Origin: an uncultured Gemmatimonadota bacterium
GTDB taxonomy: Bacteria; Gemmatimonadota; Gemmatimonadetes; Gemmatimonadales; Gemmatimonadaceae
Direction: 5' to 3'
Assembly (NCBI GenBank): GCA_903906325.1
Contig: CAIVJV010000079.1
Coordinates: forward strand, 1 to 5,845
DNA length: 5,845 bases
How positions within the stretch are numbered: position 1 is the stretch's first letter; every line of letters begins with the position of its first letter. The position numbers and the translations under genes are program-made. The notes below the pieces were generated by a model. That model worked only from the letters and a program-made list of their open reading frames with translations. It did not search any database and was not told the origin of the DNA. This document shows, piece by piece, positions 1 through 5,845 of this stretch.

Positions 1-1
1 C

Positions 2-319
2 GACTTCAAGGCGATCGACGGCGATCGCCAGATGGGGATCCGCTCCCTCCCCGCGACGCTCGGGCCGCAGCGCGCGGCGTGGGTGCTCTGCGCGGTGATG
101 CTCCTCCCGCAGGTGGTGGTGCTCGCGCTCCTCACGTCGTGGGGGGCCACGGGATCGGCGCTCGTCATCACCGGACTCGTGCTCGTGCAGCTCGCGCAGA
201 TGGCGTACTTCCTGCGCGCCCCGCGCGAGCGCGCGCTCTTTCTCTCAGCCGTTGGTGTCCCCTTCTCCGTCGCCGGCATGATGGTCACCGCCGTCGCCCT
301 CCGAGGACTCCCCGCATGA
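2..319 (+). CDS. bchG: Bacteriochlorophyll a synthase, C-terminal part (5' truncated by window)
   Basis: Membrane prenyltransferase of the UbiA family that esterifies bacteriochlorophyllide a with geranylgeranyl or phytyl diphosphate, the step that makes the pigment membrane-bound. The reading frame is already open at base 2. It starts directly in the second Asp-rich motif, DFKAIDGDRQMGIRSLP (bases 2-52), which is diagnostic of the BchG/ChlG branch. About 85 mostly hydrophobic residues follow, enough for roughly three membrane segments, ending at TGA 317-319. The family is about 300 residues long, so about two thirds of the protein, including the first Asp-rich motif, lies left of the window. 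The Met codon at base 32 is internal to the motif and is not a start. The stop overlaps the next ATG (ATGA, 316-319). Family assignment is firm. Bacteriochlorophyll rather than chlorophyll specificity rests on the neighbours. Confidence 0.93.
   Translation, partial: DFKAIDGDRQMGIRSLPATLGPQRAAWVLCAVMLLPQVVVLALLTSWGATGSALVITGLVLVQLAQMAYFLRAPRERALFLSAVGVPFSVAGMMVTAVALRGLPA
303..307 (+). promoter_or_regulatory. Ribosome binding site for the bch2-like gene
   Basis: GAGGA lies 8 nt before the ATG at 316, inside the end of bchG. It supports 316 as the start of the downstream gene. The same frame stays open upstream to base 79, but that longer version would overlap bchG by about 240 nt and would add Arg/Ala/Gly-rich sequence without family resemblance. 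Confidence 0.6.
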
Positions 320-1656
320 GCAGCGCTCCCCCGATGCGCCCTGGCCGTGGCTGGGGCTTCGTCGCCCGCCTCGGGCTCGCCCAGATCGCCATCGGTGCGG
401 TCGCCGCGATCATGACCTCCACACTCAACCGTGTGATGGTCGTCGAGCTCGCGCTCCCCGCGACGATCCCCAGCATCTTGGTCGCGCTCCACTTCGTGAT
501 CCAGATGTCGCGCGCCAAGTTCGGCTTCGATTCCGATCGTACCGGCCATCGCGCCCCCTGGATCCTCGGCGGGGTGATCGTCTTCTCGGCGGGCGGGTTC
601 CTCTCTGCTGTCGGGGTCTCGGTCGCCGCCACCCAACAGGTGATGGGGCTCGGTCTTGCCTTCATCGGCTATGCGCTCATCGGTGTGGGGATGAGCGCCG
701 CCGGGACCGCGCTCCTCGCGCATGTGGCCGAAGAGGTCGAGCCACGTCGCCTCGGCGGAGCCGCTGCGCTCCTCTGGATCATGATGATCGCGGGGATCGC
801 CGTGACGGCCGGCGTCTCCGGTCAGCTCCTCGATCCCTTCTCCTTCTCGCGGCTCCTCACGGTGATCGGCGTCGTCTGCCTCGTGGCGATCGCGCTCGCC
901 GCACTCGCCGCGTGGGGTTCGTGGGGGATCCGTCGGCCTGCGATCGCCACACCGTCCGTCTCGCAGAGTGCCGGCTTCGGCATCGTGCTGCGCGATGCCC
1001 TCGCGGACCAGAGCACACGGCGCTTCGCCCTCTTCGTCTTCGCGGCGATGCTCGCCTACTCCGCGCAGGACCTCATCCTCGAGCCCTTCGCGGGCCGCGT
1101 CTTCGGGATGACCCCAGGCGAGAGCACCAAGCTCGGCGGGACCCAACATGGTGGCGTGATGCTCGGGATGCTTGGGGCCGCGGTCCTGAGCGCTCGCATC
1201 GGCTCGCTGCGCCAATGGGCCGTCGGGGGCTGCATGGCCTCCGCGGTGATGCTCGTCGCCCTCTCGCAGTCGCCGGCCCTCGGCGGGCCCACCGCACTCT
1301 CGGTGATCATCTTCGGCCTCGGGATGGCGAACGGCGTCTTCGCCGTGGGCGCGATCGGGGCGATGATGGCGATGACCGCCGCCGATGCCACGCGTGGCGC
1401 GGGGATCCGCCTCGGCGTCTACGGCGCGGCGCAGGCGATCGCCTATGCCGCGGGGTCGCTCGGAGGCGGCGTGGCGAGCGATCTCACCATCGCCGGCCTC
1501 GGGGATGTCACCCGCGGGTACACGGTGATCTTCGCCGCCGAGGCGGTGCTGTTCGTGGTGGCGGCGGGGATGGCGCTCGCGAGCACCCCCACGGTGCGCG
1601 CCGGGGTCTTCCAGCGGCACGATGCCGGCGACGCGATCCTCGGGGCGATGCGCTGA
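316..1656 (+). CDS. BCD-family MFS transporter, Bch2/PucC/LhaA-like
   Basis: A 446-residue polytopic membrane protein of the PucC family (bacteriochlorophyll delivery branch of the major facilitator superfamily). Relatives PucC and LhaA assist assembly of light-harvesting complexes. The Bch2 (ORF428) branch is encoded beside bchG and bchP in purple bacteria. The molecular substrate is not firmly known; pigment delivery is the usual proposal. Family signatures seen are STLNRVMVVEL (residues 35-45), the TM2-TM3 loop GFDSDR (70-75), and DLILEPFAGRVFGMTPGES starting at residue 252, where PucC proteins carry a similar D-x-LLEP-x-G-x-V-x-GM stretch. Hydrophobic stretches throughout fit about 12 membrane helices, and the length is usual for the family. 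The ATG at 316 is chosen because it overlaps the bchG stop as ATGA, has a GAGGA site, and gives a normal short N-terminus. Its position between bchG and bchP favours Bch2 over PucC or LhaA, but the sequence alone does not settle this. Confidence 0.88.
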   Translation: MSSAPPMRPGRGWGFVARLGLAQIAIGAVAAIMTSTLNRVMVVELALPATIPSILVALHFVIQMSRAKFGFDSDRTGHRAPWILGGVIVFSAGGFLSAVGVSVAATQQVMGLGLAFIGYALIGVGMSAAGTALLAHVAEEVEPRRLGGAAALLWIMMIAGIAVTAGVSGQLLDPFSFSRLLTVIGVVCLVAIALAALAAWGSWGIRRPAIATPSVSQSAGFGIVLRDALADQSTRRFALFVFAAMLAYSAQDLILEPFAGRVFGMTPGESTKLGGTQHGGVMLGMLGAAVLSARIGSLRQWAVGGCMASAVMLVALSQSPALGGPTALSVIIFGLGMANGVFAVGAIGAMMAMTAADATRGAGIRLGVYGAAQAIAYAAGSLGGGVASDLTIAGLGDVTRGYTVIFAAEAVLFVVAAGMALASTPTVRAGVFQRHDAGDAILGAMR

Positions 1657-2891
1657 TGGCCGTGGCGATGCTCCCCCTGCTCGAGGCGACGCCCCCCTTG
1701 GCGGAGGCGCCGCACCGCGACCTCTGCACCGATTGCGGGGTCTCGCGCTCGTCGCATGCATCGCAGTGCGGGAAGGTCTGCCAGTTCATCCACCCCCGGT
1801 ACGACGCGCTGGAGCAGCAGGTGCATGGGCGCACGCGCAAGGCCGAGGGCGATGAGGTGTTCTTCGGTCCCTTCCGGGCGATGTATCGCGCGGCGTTGCG
1901 TGCGCCGCTGGCCGGGGCGCAGTGGACGGGGATCACCACGCGGATCGCCGAGCGGCTCTTGGCGACCGGGGCGGTCGACGCCGTGCTCGCGGTGGCGAGC
2001 GATCCAGCGGACCGATGGCGGCCGCGGCCCGTGATCGTGACCGAGGCCGCGGACATGGCGCAGTGCCGCGGGATGAAGATGGGCTATGCCCCGCTGCTCG
2101 CGCTCTTGGACACCTGCGCCGAGCGCGGATATCGGCGCCTCGCGGTGATCGGCGTGGCTTGTCAGGTGCATGCGCTGCGTGCGTTGGAGGCGCAGCTCGG
2201 GCTCGAGCGCCTCTATGTGATCGGCACCCCGTGCAGCGACAACACCACCACGGAGCGCTTCCATCAGTTCCTGGCCCTGCTGACGCCGAATCCCGAGGCG
2301 GTCACCTACCTCGAGTTCCTGGCGGACTATCGCGTCGAGCTCCGATTCGCCGATGGCTCGCACCGCCACATCCCCTTCCTCCAGCTCCCGATCCGGCAAC
2401 TCCCCAAGGATTTCTTCCCGACGACCTGCCGGTCGTGCTTCGACTATACGAACAGCCTCAGCGACCTGACGGTCGGCTACATGGGGGGGGAGGGCGATCA
2501 GTGGCTCCTCGTGCGGACCGCGCGGGGGGAGGAGCTCGTCGCGCTGCTGGGGGACGAGATCCGGCTCAGCGCCCCGGGCGCACGCGGGGATCGCGTGGGC
2601 GCGGTGCGTGGGTTCGTGCAGCTCCTCGAGCGCTCGGTGGGTGGGTTGCCGGTGCGCGGGGCGCCGGAGTGGGCCCGTCCACTGATCGGCTGGGCGCAGC
2701 GGCGCTTCGGCCCCAAGGGATTGGAGTTCGCGCGCACGCGGGTCGAGATGAAGGCGGCAGAGGGGATCCTCACGCTGCGCCATGAACGTCCGCATCGGAT
2801 GAAGCGGATGATCCCGAACTTCGCCTGGCGCCTGGTGGCCCCGTATGGGCTCGCGCCGCGCACCGGAGAGACCGTGGAGGAGATCGCATGA
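1656..2891 (+). CDS. bciB: 3,8-divinyl (proto)chlorophyllide a 8-vinyl reductase, ferredoxin-dependent (BciB)
   Basis: Protein of 411 residues in the coenzyme F420 hydrogenase/dehydrogenase beta-subunit superfamily. BciB reduces the C8 vinyl group of divinyl chlorophyllide to ethyl using reduced ferredoxin, and relatives contain FAD and [4Fe-4S] clusters. The N-terminus has a Cys-rich motif, C24-x2-C27-x10-C38-x3-C42 (CTDCG...CGKVC). Further features are C137 in the QCRG motif, C169 in VACQVHAL, GTPCSDN with C193, and C258/C261 in CRSCFDYTNSLSDLTVGYMG. That last segment matches the BciB/Slr1923 group better than true FrhB subunits. The start is the ATG at 1656, which shares one base with the preceding TGA (TGATG). 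The frame is open upstream to base 912, but that part is a shadow of the MFS gene. No strong Shine-Dalgarno is seen, so translation probably depends on coupling. Functional alternatives are another FrhB-like reductase or a 7-hydroxymethyl chlorophyll a reductase-like enzyme; the pigment operon argues for BciB. Confidence 0.87.
   Translation: MAVAMLPLLEATPPLAEAPHRDLCTDCGVSRSSHASQCGKVCQFIHPRYDALEQQVHGRTRKAEGDEVFFGPFRAMYRAALRAPLAGAQWTGITTRIAERLLATGAVDAVLAVASDPADRWRPRPVIVTEAADMAQCRGMKMGYAPLLALLDTCAERGYRRLAVIGVACQVHALRALEAQLGLERLYVIGTPCSDNTTTERFHQFLALLTPNPEAVTYLEFLADYRVELRFADGSHRHIPFLQLPIRQLPKDFFPTTCRSCFDYTNSLSDLTVGYMGGEGDQWLLVRTARGEELVALLGDEIRLSAPGARGDRVGAVRGFVQLLERSVGGLPVRGAPEWARPLIGWAQRRFGPKGLEFARTRVEMKAAEGILTLRHERPHRMKRMIPNFAWRLVAPYGLAPRTGETVEEIA
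2876..2882 (+). promoter_or_regulatory. Strong ribosome binding site for bchP
   Basis: GGAGGAG, close to the ideal Shine-Dalgarno sequence, lies 5 nt before the ATG at 2888, within the last codons of bciB. It is the best ribosome site in the window and fixes the bchP start. Confidence 0.75.
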
Positions 2892-4081
2892 CCGAGATGA
2901 CGTATGACGTGGTGGTGGTGGGTGGGGGGCCGGCGGGAGCGACGGCGGCGCACGAGCTCGCCCGCCGTGGACGCTCCGTGCTCCTCCTCGATCGTGCCTG
3001 GCGCGTGAAGCCCTGTGGTGGCGCGGTGCCGCCGCAGCTGCTCACCGACTTCGAGGTCCCGGAGTCGCTCCTCGTCGCCCGGATCAACGAGGCACGGATG
3101 ATCTCGCCGAAGGGCCGGAACGTCGATATCCCCGTCGGGCCGGGCTTCGTCGGGATGGTCGATCGTGATGTCTTCGACGAATGGCTCCGTGCGCGGGCGG
3201 CCGCGGCGGGCGCCGCGCGCCGGACCGGGGCGTTCATCCGTCGCGAGCACGATGCCGACGGGGTGGCCCGCGTGGTGTACACCGATGGGCGTTCGCGCCA
3301 TGGGGCGGAACAGTCGGTGCGCGCGCGATTCATCATCGGGGCCGATGGGGCCCTCTCGCAGGTCGCACGCCAGTGCATCCCGCGCGCGGACGAGGGGAAG
3401 TTCGTCTTCGCCTACCATGAGATCGTCGAGTCCCCCACGGTGGACTCCGAGGCCTTCGCGCACGATCGCTGCGATGTGTACTACCAGAGCCCGCTCTCGC
3501 CGGACTTCTATGCCTGGATCTTCCCGCATGGGAAGACCACGAGCATCGGGACGGGGTCGCTGCAGAAGGGGTTCAGCCTCAAGGGCTCGGTCGCGCGGCT
3601 CCGCGAGGCCACGGGGCTCGATCAGGCGCGCACCATCCGCACCGAGGGGGCCCCGATCCCCCTGCATCCGCTCCCCATCTGGGATGACGGGAAGGAGGTC
3701 GTGCTCGCGGGCGATGCGGCGGGTGTCGTCGCCCCGGCGAGTGGCGAGGGGATCTTCTACGCGATGACCGGGGGCCGGCTCGCCGCCGATGCGGTCGAGG
3801 CGGCCCTGGCCACCAGGTCGGCTCGCGCCCTGGCCAGCGCACGCAAGCGCTTCATGCGCGCCCACGGGCAGGTCTTCTGGGTGCTCGACATCATGCAACG
3901 CTTCTGGTACACCGACGATGACCGACGCGAGCGCTTCGTGGCGATCTGCCGGGATGAGGATGTGCAACGCCTCACCTTCGACGCCTACATGCGGAAGCGC
4001 CTGGTCCGCGCGAAGCCCTTGAGCCATGTGCGGATCTTCTTCAAGAACCTCGCGCACCTCACCGGCCTTGCGACGACCTGA
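2888..4081 (+). CDS. bchP: Geranylgeranyl reductase (geranylgeranyl-bacteriochlorophyll to phytyl form)
   Basis: A 397-residue flavoprotein of the geranylgeranyl reductase family. BchP reduces three double bonds of the geranylgeranyl tail, as diphosphate or already esterified to the pigment, to give phytyl. An N-terminal FAD-binding Rossmann motif, VVVVGGGPAGATAA (residues 8-21), ends its second strand at D35. It is followed by the BchP/ChlP signature KPCGGAVPP (41-49, Cys43). Two further flavin motifs are GADGALS (151-157) and LAGDAAGVVAPASGEG (273-288), the latter contacting FAD in this superfamily. The length is typical of BchP. Start choice: the ATG at 2888 overlaps the bciB stop (ATGA) and sits 5 nt after GGAGGAG. 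The stop shares one base with the next ATG. The KPCGG-type signature and the bchG neighbour separate it from archaeal-type or general geranylgeranyl reductases. Confidence 0.95.
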   Translation: MTEMTYDVVVVGGGPAGATAAHELARRGRSVLLLDRAWRVKPCGGAVPPQLLTDFEVPESLLVARINEARMISPKGRNVDIPVGPGFVGMVDRDVFDEWLRARAAAAGAARRTGAFIRREHDADGVARVVYTDGRSRHGAEQSVRARFIIGADGALSQVARQCIPRADEGKFVFAYHEIVESPTVDSEAFAHDRCDVYYQSPLSPDFYAWIFPHGKTTSIGTGSLQKGFSLKGSVARLREATGLDQARTIRTEGAPIPLHPLPIWDDGKEVVLAGDAAGVVAPASGEGIFYAMTGGRLAADAVEAALATRSARALASARKRFMRAHGQVFWVLDIMQRFWYTDDDRRERFVAICRDEDVQRLTFDAYMRKRLVRAKPLSHVRIFFKNLAHLTGLATT

Positions 4082-4572
4082 TGGATCGCGCCTTCTGGCT
4101 CCCTGTGACCGCGGCGGTCGCCTTCTGGGCGAGTGTCGCGACGCTGGGCGCCCTCGTGACCGACATCGGCCCATGGTATCGGTCGCTCAGGCAACCGTGG
4201 TGGAAGCCGCGCGATGCCCTCTTCGGTCCGATCTGGACCACGGTCTTCCTCACCGCGGGCACCGGATGCGTGATCGCCTGGCGCGGCGCGGGTGGCACGC
4301 CGGAGGAGCGATTGCTCTTCCAAGTCGCCTGCGTCGTGAACGGGGTGGGCAACGTCTGGTGGAGCTGGCTCTTCTTCCGGGCGCGCCGTCCCGATTGGGC
4401 GCTCTGGCAGGTGGGGCCGTTCTGGGCCTCGATCTTCTGGATGTACTGGACCTCGCGGCCGCTGGCCTACGACGCGGGGATCTGGTTCGCCCCGTATCTC
4501 ACCTGGGTCATGATCGCGATCTACCTCAACTGGACCGTGGTGCGACTCAACGGTCCCTTCCGAGGCCGGTGA
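4081..4572 (+). CDS. tspO: TspO/MBR family tryptophan-rich membrane protein
   Basis: A 163-residue, five-helix integral membrane protein of the TspO (translocator/peripheral benzodiazepine receptor) family. It binds tetrapyrroles such as protoporphyrin IX. In Rhodobacter sphaeroides TspO negatively affects photosynthesis gene expression in response to oxygen, and a role in porphyrin export or degradation has been proposed. There are 18 tryptophans in 163 residues. Family motifs are PWYRSLRQPWWKPRDALFGP (31-50), N-x4-WWSWLFFRARRP near the fourth helix, and PYLTWVMIAIYLNWTVVRLN near the C-terminus. Family members usually have a Trp-x-Pro-Pro stretch after the first helix; here the second Pro is replaced by Arg (WKPR). 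The ATG at 4081 shares one base with the bchP stop (TGATG), and no clear Shine-Dalgarno is visible, so it is probably coupled to bchP. A tspO gene inside a photosynthesis gene cluster is a known arrangement. Confidence 0.92.
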   Translation: MDRAFWLPVTAAVAFWASVATLGALVTDIGPWYRSLRQPWWKPRDALFGPIWTTVFLTAGTGCVIAWRGAGGTPEERLLFQVACVVNGVGNVWWSWLFFRARRPDWALWQVGPFWASIFWMYWTSRPLAYDAGIWFAPYLTWVMIAIYLNWTVVRLNGPFRGR

Positions 4573-4576
4573 CGTC

Positions 4577-5845
4577 ATGCTGATCTCCATGGCCGTCGAC
4601 TTCCGGCATGCGAACGTCGCGACGCGCGAACGCTTCCATCTCACGGACGCACGCATCGCCCGGCTCGAGGCAGGGAACCTCCACGCCGACGTGCGCGAGG
4701 TGGTCTGTCTCGCGACCTGTAACCGCAGCGAGATCTACGCCTGGACCGCGAGCCACGATCCCGCGACCCCGGCGGCCTTCGATCACGCGATCACCGCCAT
4801 CGCGCGCGCCTGGATGGGGAACAAGGCGGACGCCAAGGCCCTCCTCTCGATCGCCCAACGACAGGCCGGGCTCGACGTCGCCCGTCGCGTCCTCCGCATC
4901 GCCACGGGGCTCGACTCGCAGGTGATGGGGGATGGCCAGATCCTCGGTCAGATCCGAGAGTGCTATCGCCGCGCCTCCGAGACCGGCGCCGCCGGCTCGG
5001 TGCTCCACCGGCTCTTCGACACCGCGCTCCGCACCGGGAAGCGCGTGCAGACCGAGACCTCGCTCACCGGCGGACGCCGGTCCGTGGGCGCCGAGGCGGC
5101 CGCCACGGCCCGCGACCGCTTCGGGAACCTCGCCCACGCGCGCCTCGTCGTCGTCGGGTGCGGGAAGACGGGACAATCGGTCGCGCGGCAGCTCAACAAG
5201 CTCGGCGCGCGCGACGTGGTCTGCATCAACCGCTCCTCCAAGCGCGCGCAACAGCTCGCCGCCGAGGTCGGGGGCCGCGCCGCGCCGTGGGAGGCGCTCC
5301 ATGTCGAGGTCGCGATGGCCGATGTCGCGATCGCCGCCACCGGGGCCACCGAGCCCGTGGTCGTCGCGAGCGCGCTCCGGCAGGCGCGTGAGAACTGCGG
5401 GACCTCGACCTATCCCCTGCTGTTGATGGATCTCTCGATCCCACGCAACATCGATCCCACCTTGCATGGGGTGCCGGGGATCACCGTCGCCGACCTCGAC
5501 GCGTTGCACCTCCCGGTCCTCCAGGCGGAGGCCACACGGAAGGCGGCGGCCCCCGCCGCGGAGACGATCGTCGAGGCGGAGCTCGAGAGCTTCGTCGAGT
5601 GGGTCGCCGCCGCCGCCGCGCGTGAGGCCATCCGGCCCCTCGCGCAGGCGCTCACCGAGATCTGCCGGCGCGAACTCACCTTCGCCGCCGGCGATGCCGT
5701 CGCCGACCACGCCACCGATCGCATCGTCGCCAAGCTCTTGGCGCGTCCGATGACCAAGCTCCGCACCGCCATCGCGCATGGCGAGGCGCTGCAGGCCTTC
5801 AGCGTCACCTTGGAATCCCTCTTCGCCGGTCCCCCCATCCCGCCG
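4577..5845 (+). CDS. hemA: Glutamyl-tRNA reductase (3' end cut by window)
   Basis: NADPH-dependent reduction of glutamyl-tRNA(Glu) to glutamate-1-semialdehyde, the committed first step of the C5 tetrapyrrole pathway. The frame from ATG 4577 is open for 423 codons and reaches the last base without a stop, so the gene is near full length but incomplete. The N-terminal catalytic domain has LATCNRSEIYA with the catalytic-type Cys48, and an R-x-A-T-G-L-D-S segment (107-114). The usual GEPQI motif reads GDGQI (118-122), an uncommon variant. The NADPH domain has VVVGCGKTG (GxGxxG at 194-199). DLSIPRNIDP (285-294) leads to the C-terminal helical dimerisation domain. The start follows the tspO stop by 4 nt, with GAGG at 4562-4565 as a weak ribosome site 11 nt upstream. 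It places LISMAVDFRHA in register with the usual family N-terminus. It is not 5-aminolevulinate synthase, which shares the symbol hemA. Confidence 0.93.
   Translation, partial: MLISMAVDFRHANVATRERFHLTDARIARLEAGNLHADVREVVCLATCNRSEIYAWTASHDPATPAAFDHAITAIARAWMGNKADAKALLSIAQRQAGLDVARRVLRIATGLDSQVMGDGQILGQIRECYRRASETGAAGSVLHRLFDTALRTGKRVQTETSLTGGRRSVGAEAAATARDRFGNLAHARLVVVGCGKTGQSVARQLNKLGARDVVCINRSSKRAQQLAAEVGGRAAPWEALHVEVAMADVAIAATGATEPVVVASALRQARENCGTSTYPLLLMDLSIPRNIDPTLHGVPGITVADLDALHLPVLQAEATRKAAAPAAETIVEAELESFVEWVAAAAAREAIRPLAQALTEICRRELTFAAGDAVADHATDRIVAKLLARPMTKLRTAIAHGEALQAFSVTLESLFAGPPIPP

Larger units (their letters stand above)
2..5845 (+). other. Single co-directional bacteriochlorophyll operon (both ends outside window)
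   Basis: Six plus-strand genes are joined end to end: bchG/bch2-like overlap ATGA at 316-319, bch2-like/bciB TGATG at 1654-1658, bciB/bchP ATGA at 2888-2891, bchP/tspO TGATG at 4079-4083, and tspO/hemA separated by 4 nt (4573-4576). No gap is long enough for a promoter or a hairpin terminator, so one transcript is the simplest reading, with translation of each gene coupled to the one before. Regulatory elements such as PpsR-type operators, if any, must lie outside. Coupling is inferred from spacing only. Confidence 0.8.

Noticed and set aside
79..315. N-terminal extension of the MFS gene from ATG 79
   Set aside because: The extension is the bchG C-terminus read in another frame. The ATG at 316 has an ATGA overlap, a ribosome site and a family-like N-terminus.
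912..1655. N-terminal extension of bciB from ATG 912
   Set aside because: The extra 248 residues are Arg-rich and shadow the MFS gene. BciB family proteins start close to the Cys-rich motif that follows the ATG at 1656.
1443..2795. Minus-strand open frame of 450 codons opposite bciB
   Set aside because: Same reasoning: low-complexity Arg/Ala/His/Glu composition, no domain, no ribosome site or neighbours on that strand.
1656..2891. Reading the bciB product as a coenzyme F420 hydrogenase or dehydrogenase beta subunit
   Set aside because: The superfamily is the same, but the CRSCFDYTNSLSDLTVGYMG segment and the bch neighbours fit the chlorophyllide 8-vinyl reductase group, and no F420 enzyme partner genes are present.
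2498..4174. Minus-strand open frame of 558 codons opposite bciB and bchP
   Set aside because: It is Arg/Gly/Pro/His/Asp-rich, has no recognisable motif, and lies antisense to genes with strong family motifs. Long shadow frames are expected at this GC content and codon bias.
4569..4571. GTG at the tspO-hemA junction as an alternative hemA start
   Set aside because: It is not in the hemA frame. The ATG at 4577 gives the expected GluTR N-terminus.
4547..5779. Minus-strand open frame of 410 codons opposite hemA
   Set aside because: Gly/Arg/Asp/Glu-rich shadow. The plus strand holds hemA, with catalytic and NADPH motifs spread along its whole length.
1..5845. CRISPR arrays, tRNA/rRNA genes, insertion sequences, riboswitches, terminators
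   Set aside because: I saw no regularly spaced repeats, no transposase or inverted terminal repeats, no tRNA-like fold, and no non-coding gap longer than 4 nt between genes that could hold a control element.

Overview
This is a high-GC stretch packed with genes on the plus strand. It is a piece of a bacteriochlorophyll biosynthesis operon from an anoxygenic phototroph. In order it holds the C-terminal third of bacteriochlorophyll synthase (bchG), a PucC/Bch2-type MFS protein of the bacteriochlorophyll delivery family, a ferredoxin-dependent 8-vinyl reductase (bciB), geranylgeranyl reductase (bchP), a TspO/MBR membrane protein, and an almost complete glutamyl-tRNA reductase (hemA) that runs off the right edge.

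Layout: there is essentially no intergenic DNA. The first four junctions are overlaps, alternating ATGA (4 nt shared) and TGATG (1 nt shared). Only 4 nt separate tspO from hemA. No promoter, terminator, RNA gene, repeat array or mobile element is visible. The six genes therefore look like one translationally coupled transcription unit that begins left of the window and continues to its right.

How the genes work together: HemA (with HemL, not here) makes 5-aminolevulinate from glutamyl-tRNA at the start of tetrapyrrole synthesis. BciB reduces the 8-vinyl group of the chlorophyllide intermediate. BchG attaches the isoprenoid alcohol to bacteriochlorophyllide, and BchP reduces geranylgeranyl to phytyl. 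The Bch2-like carrier probably helps pigment handling or delivery to membrane complexes. TspO is a tetrapyrrole-binding membrane protein that modulates pigment gene expression in Rhodobacter.

Organism: the order bchG - bch2 - bchP is typical of purple bacteria with type 2 reaction centres. The hemA here is the C5-pathway glutamyl-tRNA reductase, not the 5-aminolevulinate synthase that carries the same name in Alphaproteobacteria, so an alphaproteobacterial host is unlikely. High GC, a strong preference for CTC leucine codons and frequent GGG glycine codons would fit a phototrophic Gemmatimonadota. Myxococcota or a beta/gammaproteobacterium remain possible. This placement is inference, not demonstrated.

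I see no clearly undescribed system. The most interesting points are the bciB gene lying inside the bchG-bch2-bchP block, and the coupling of tspO and a GluTR-type hemA to the end of that block.
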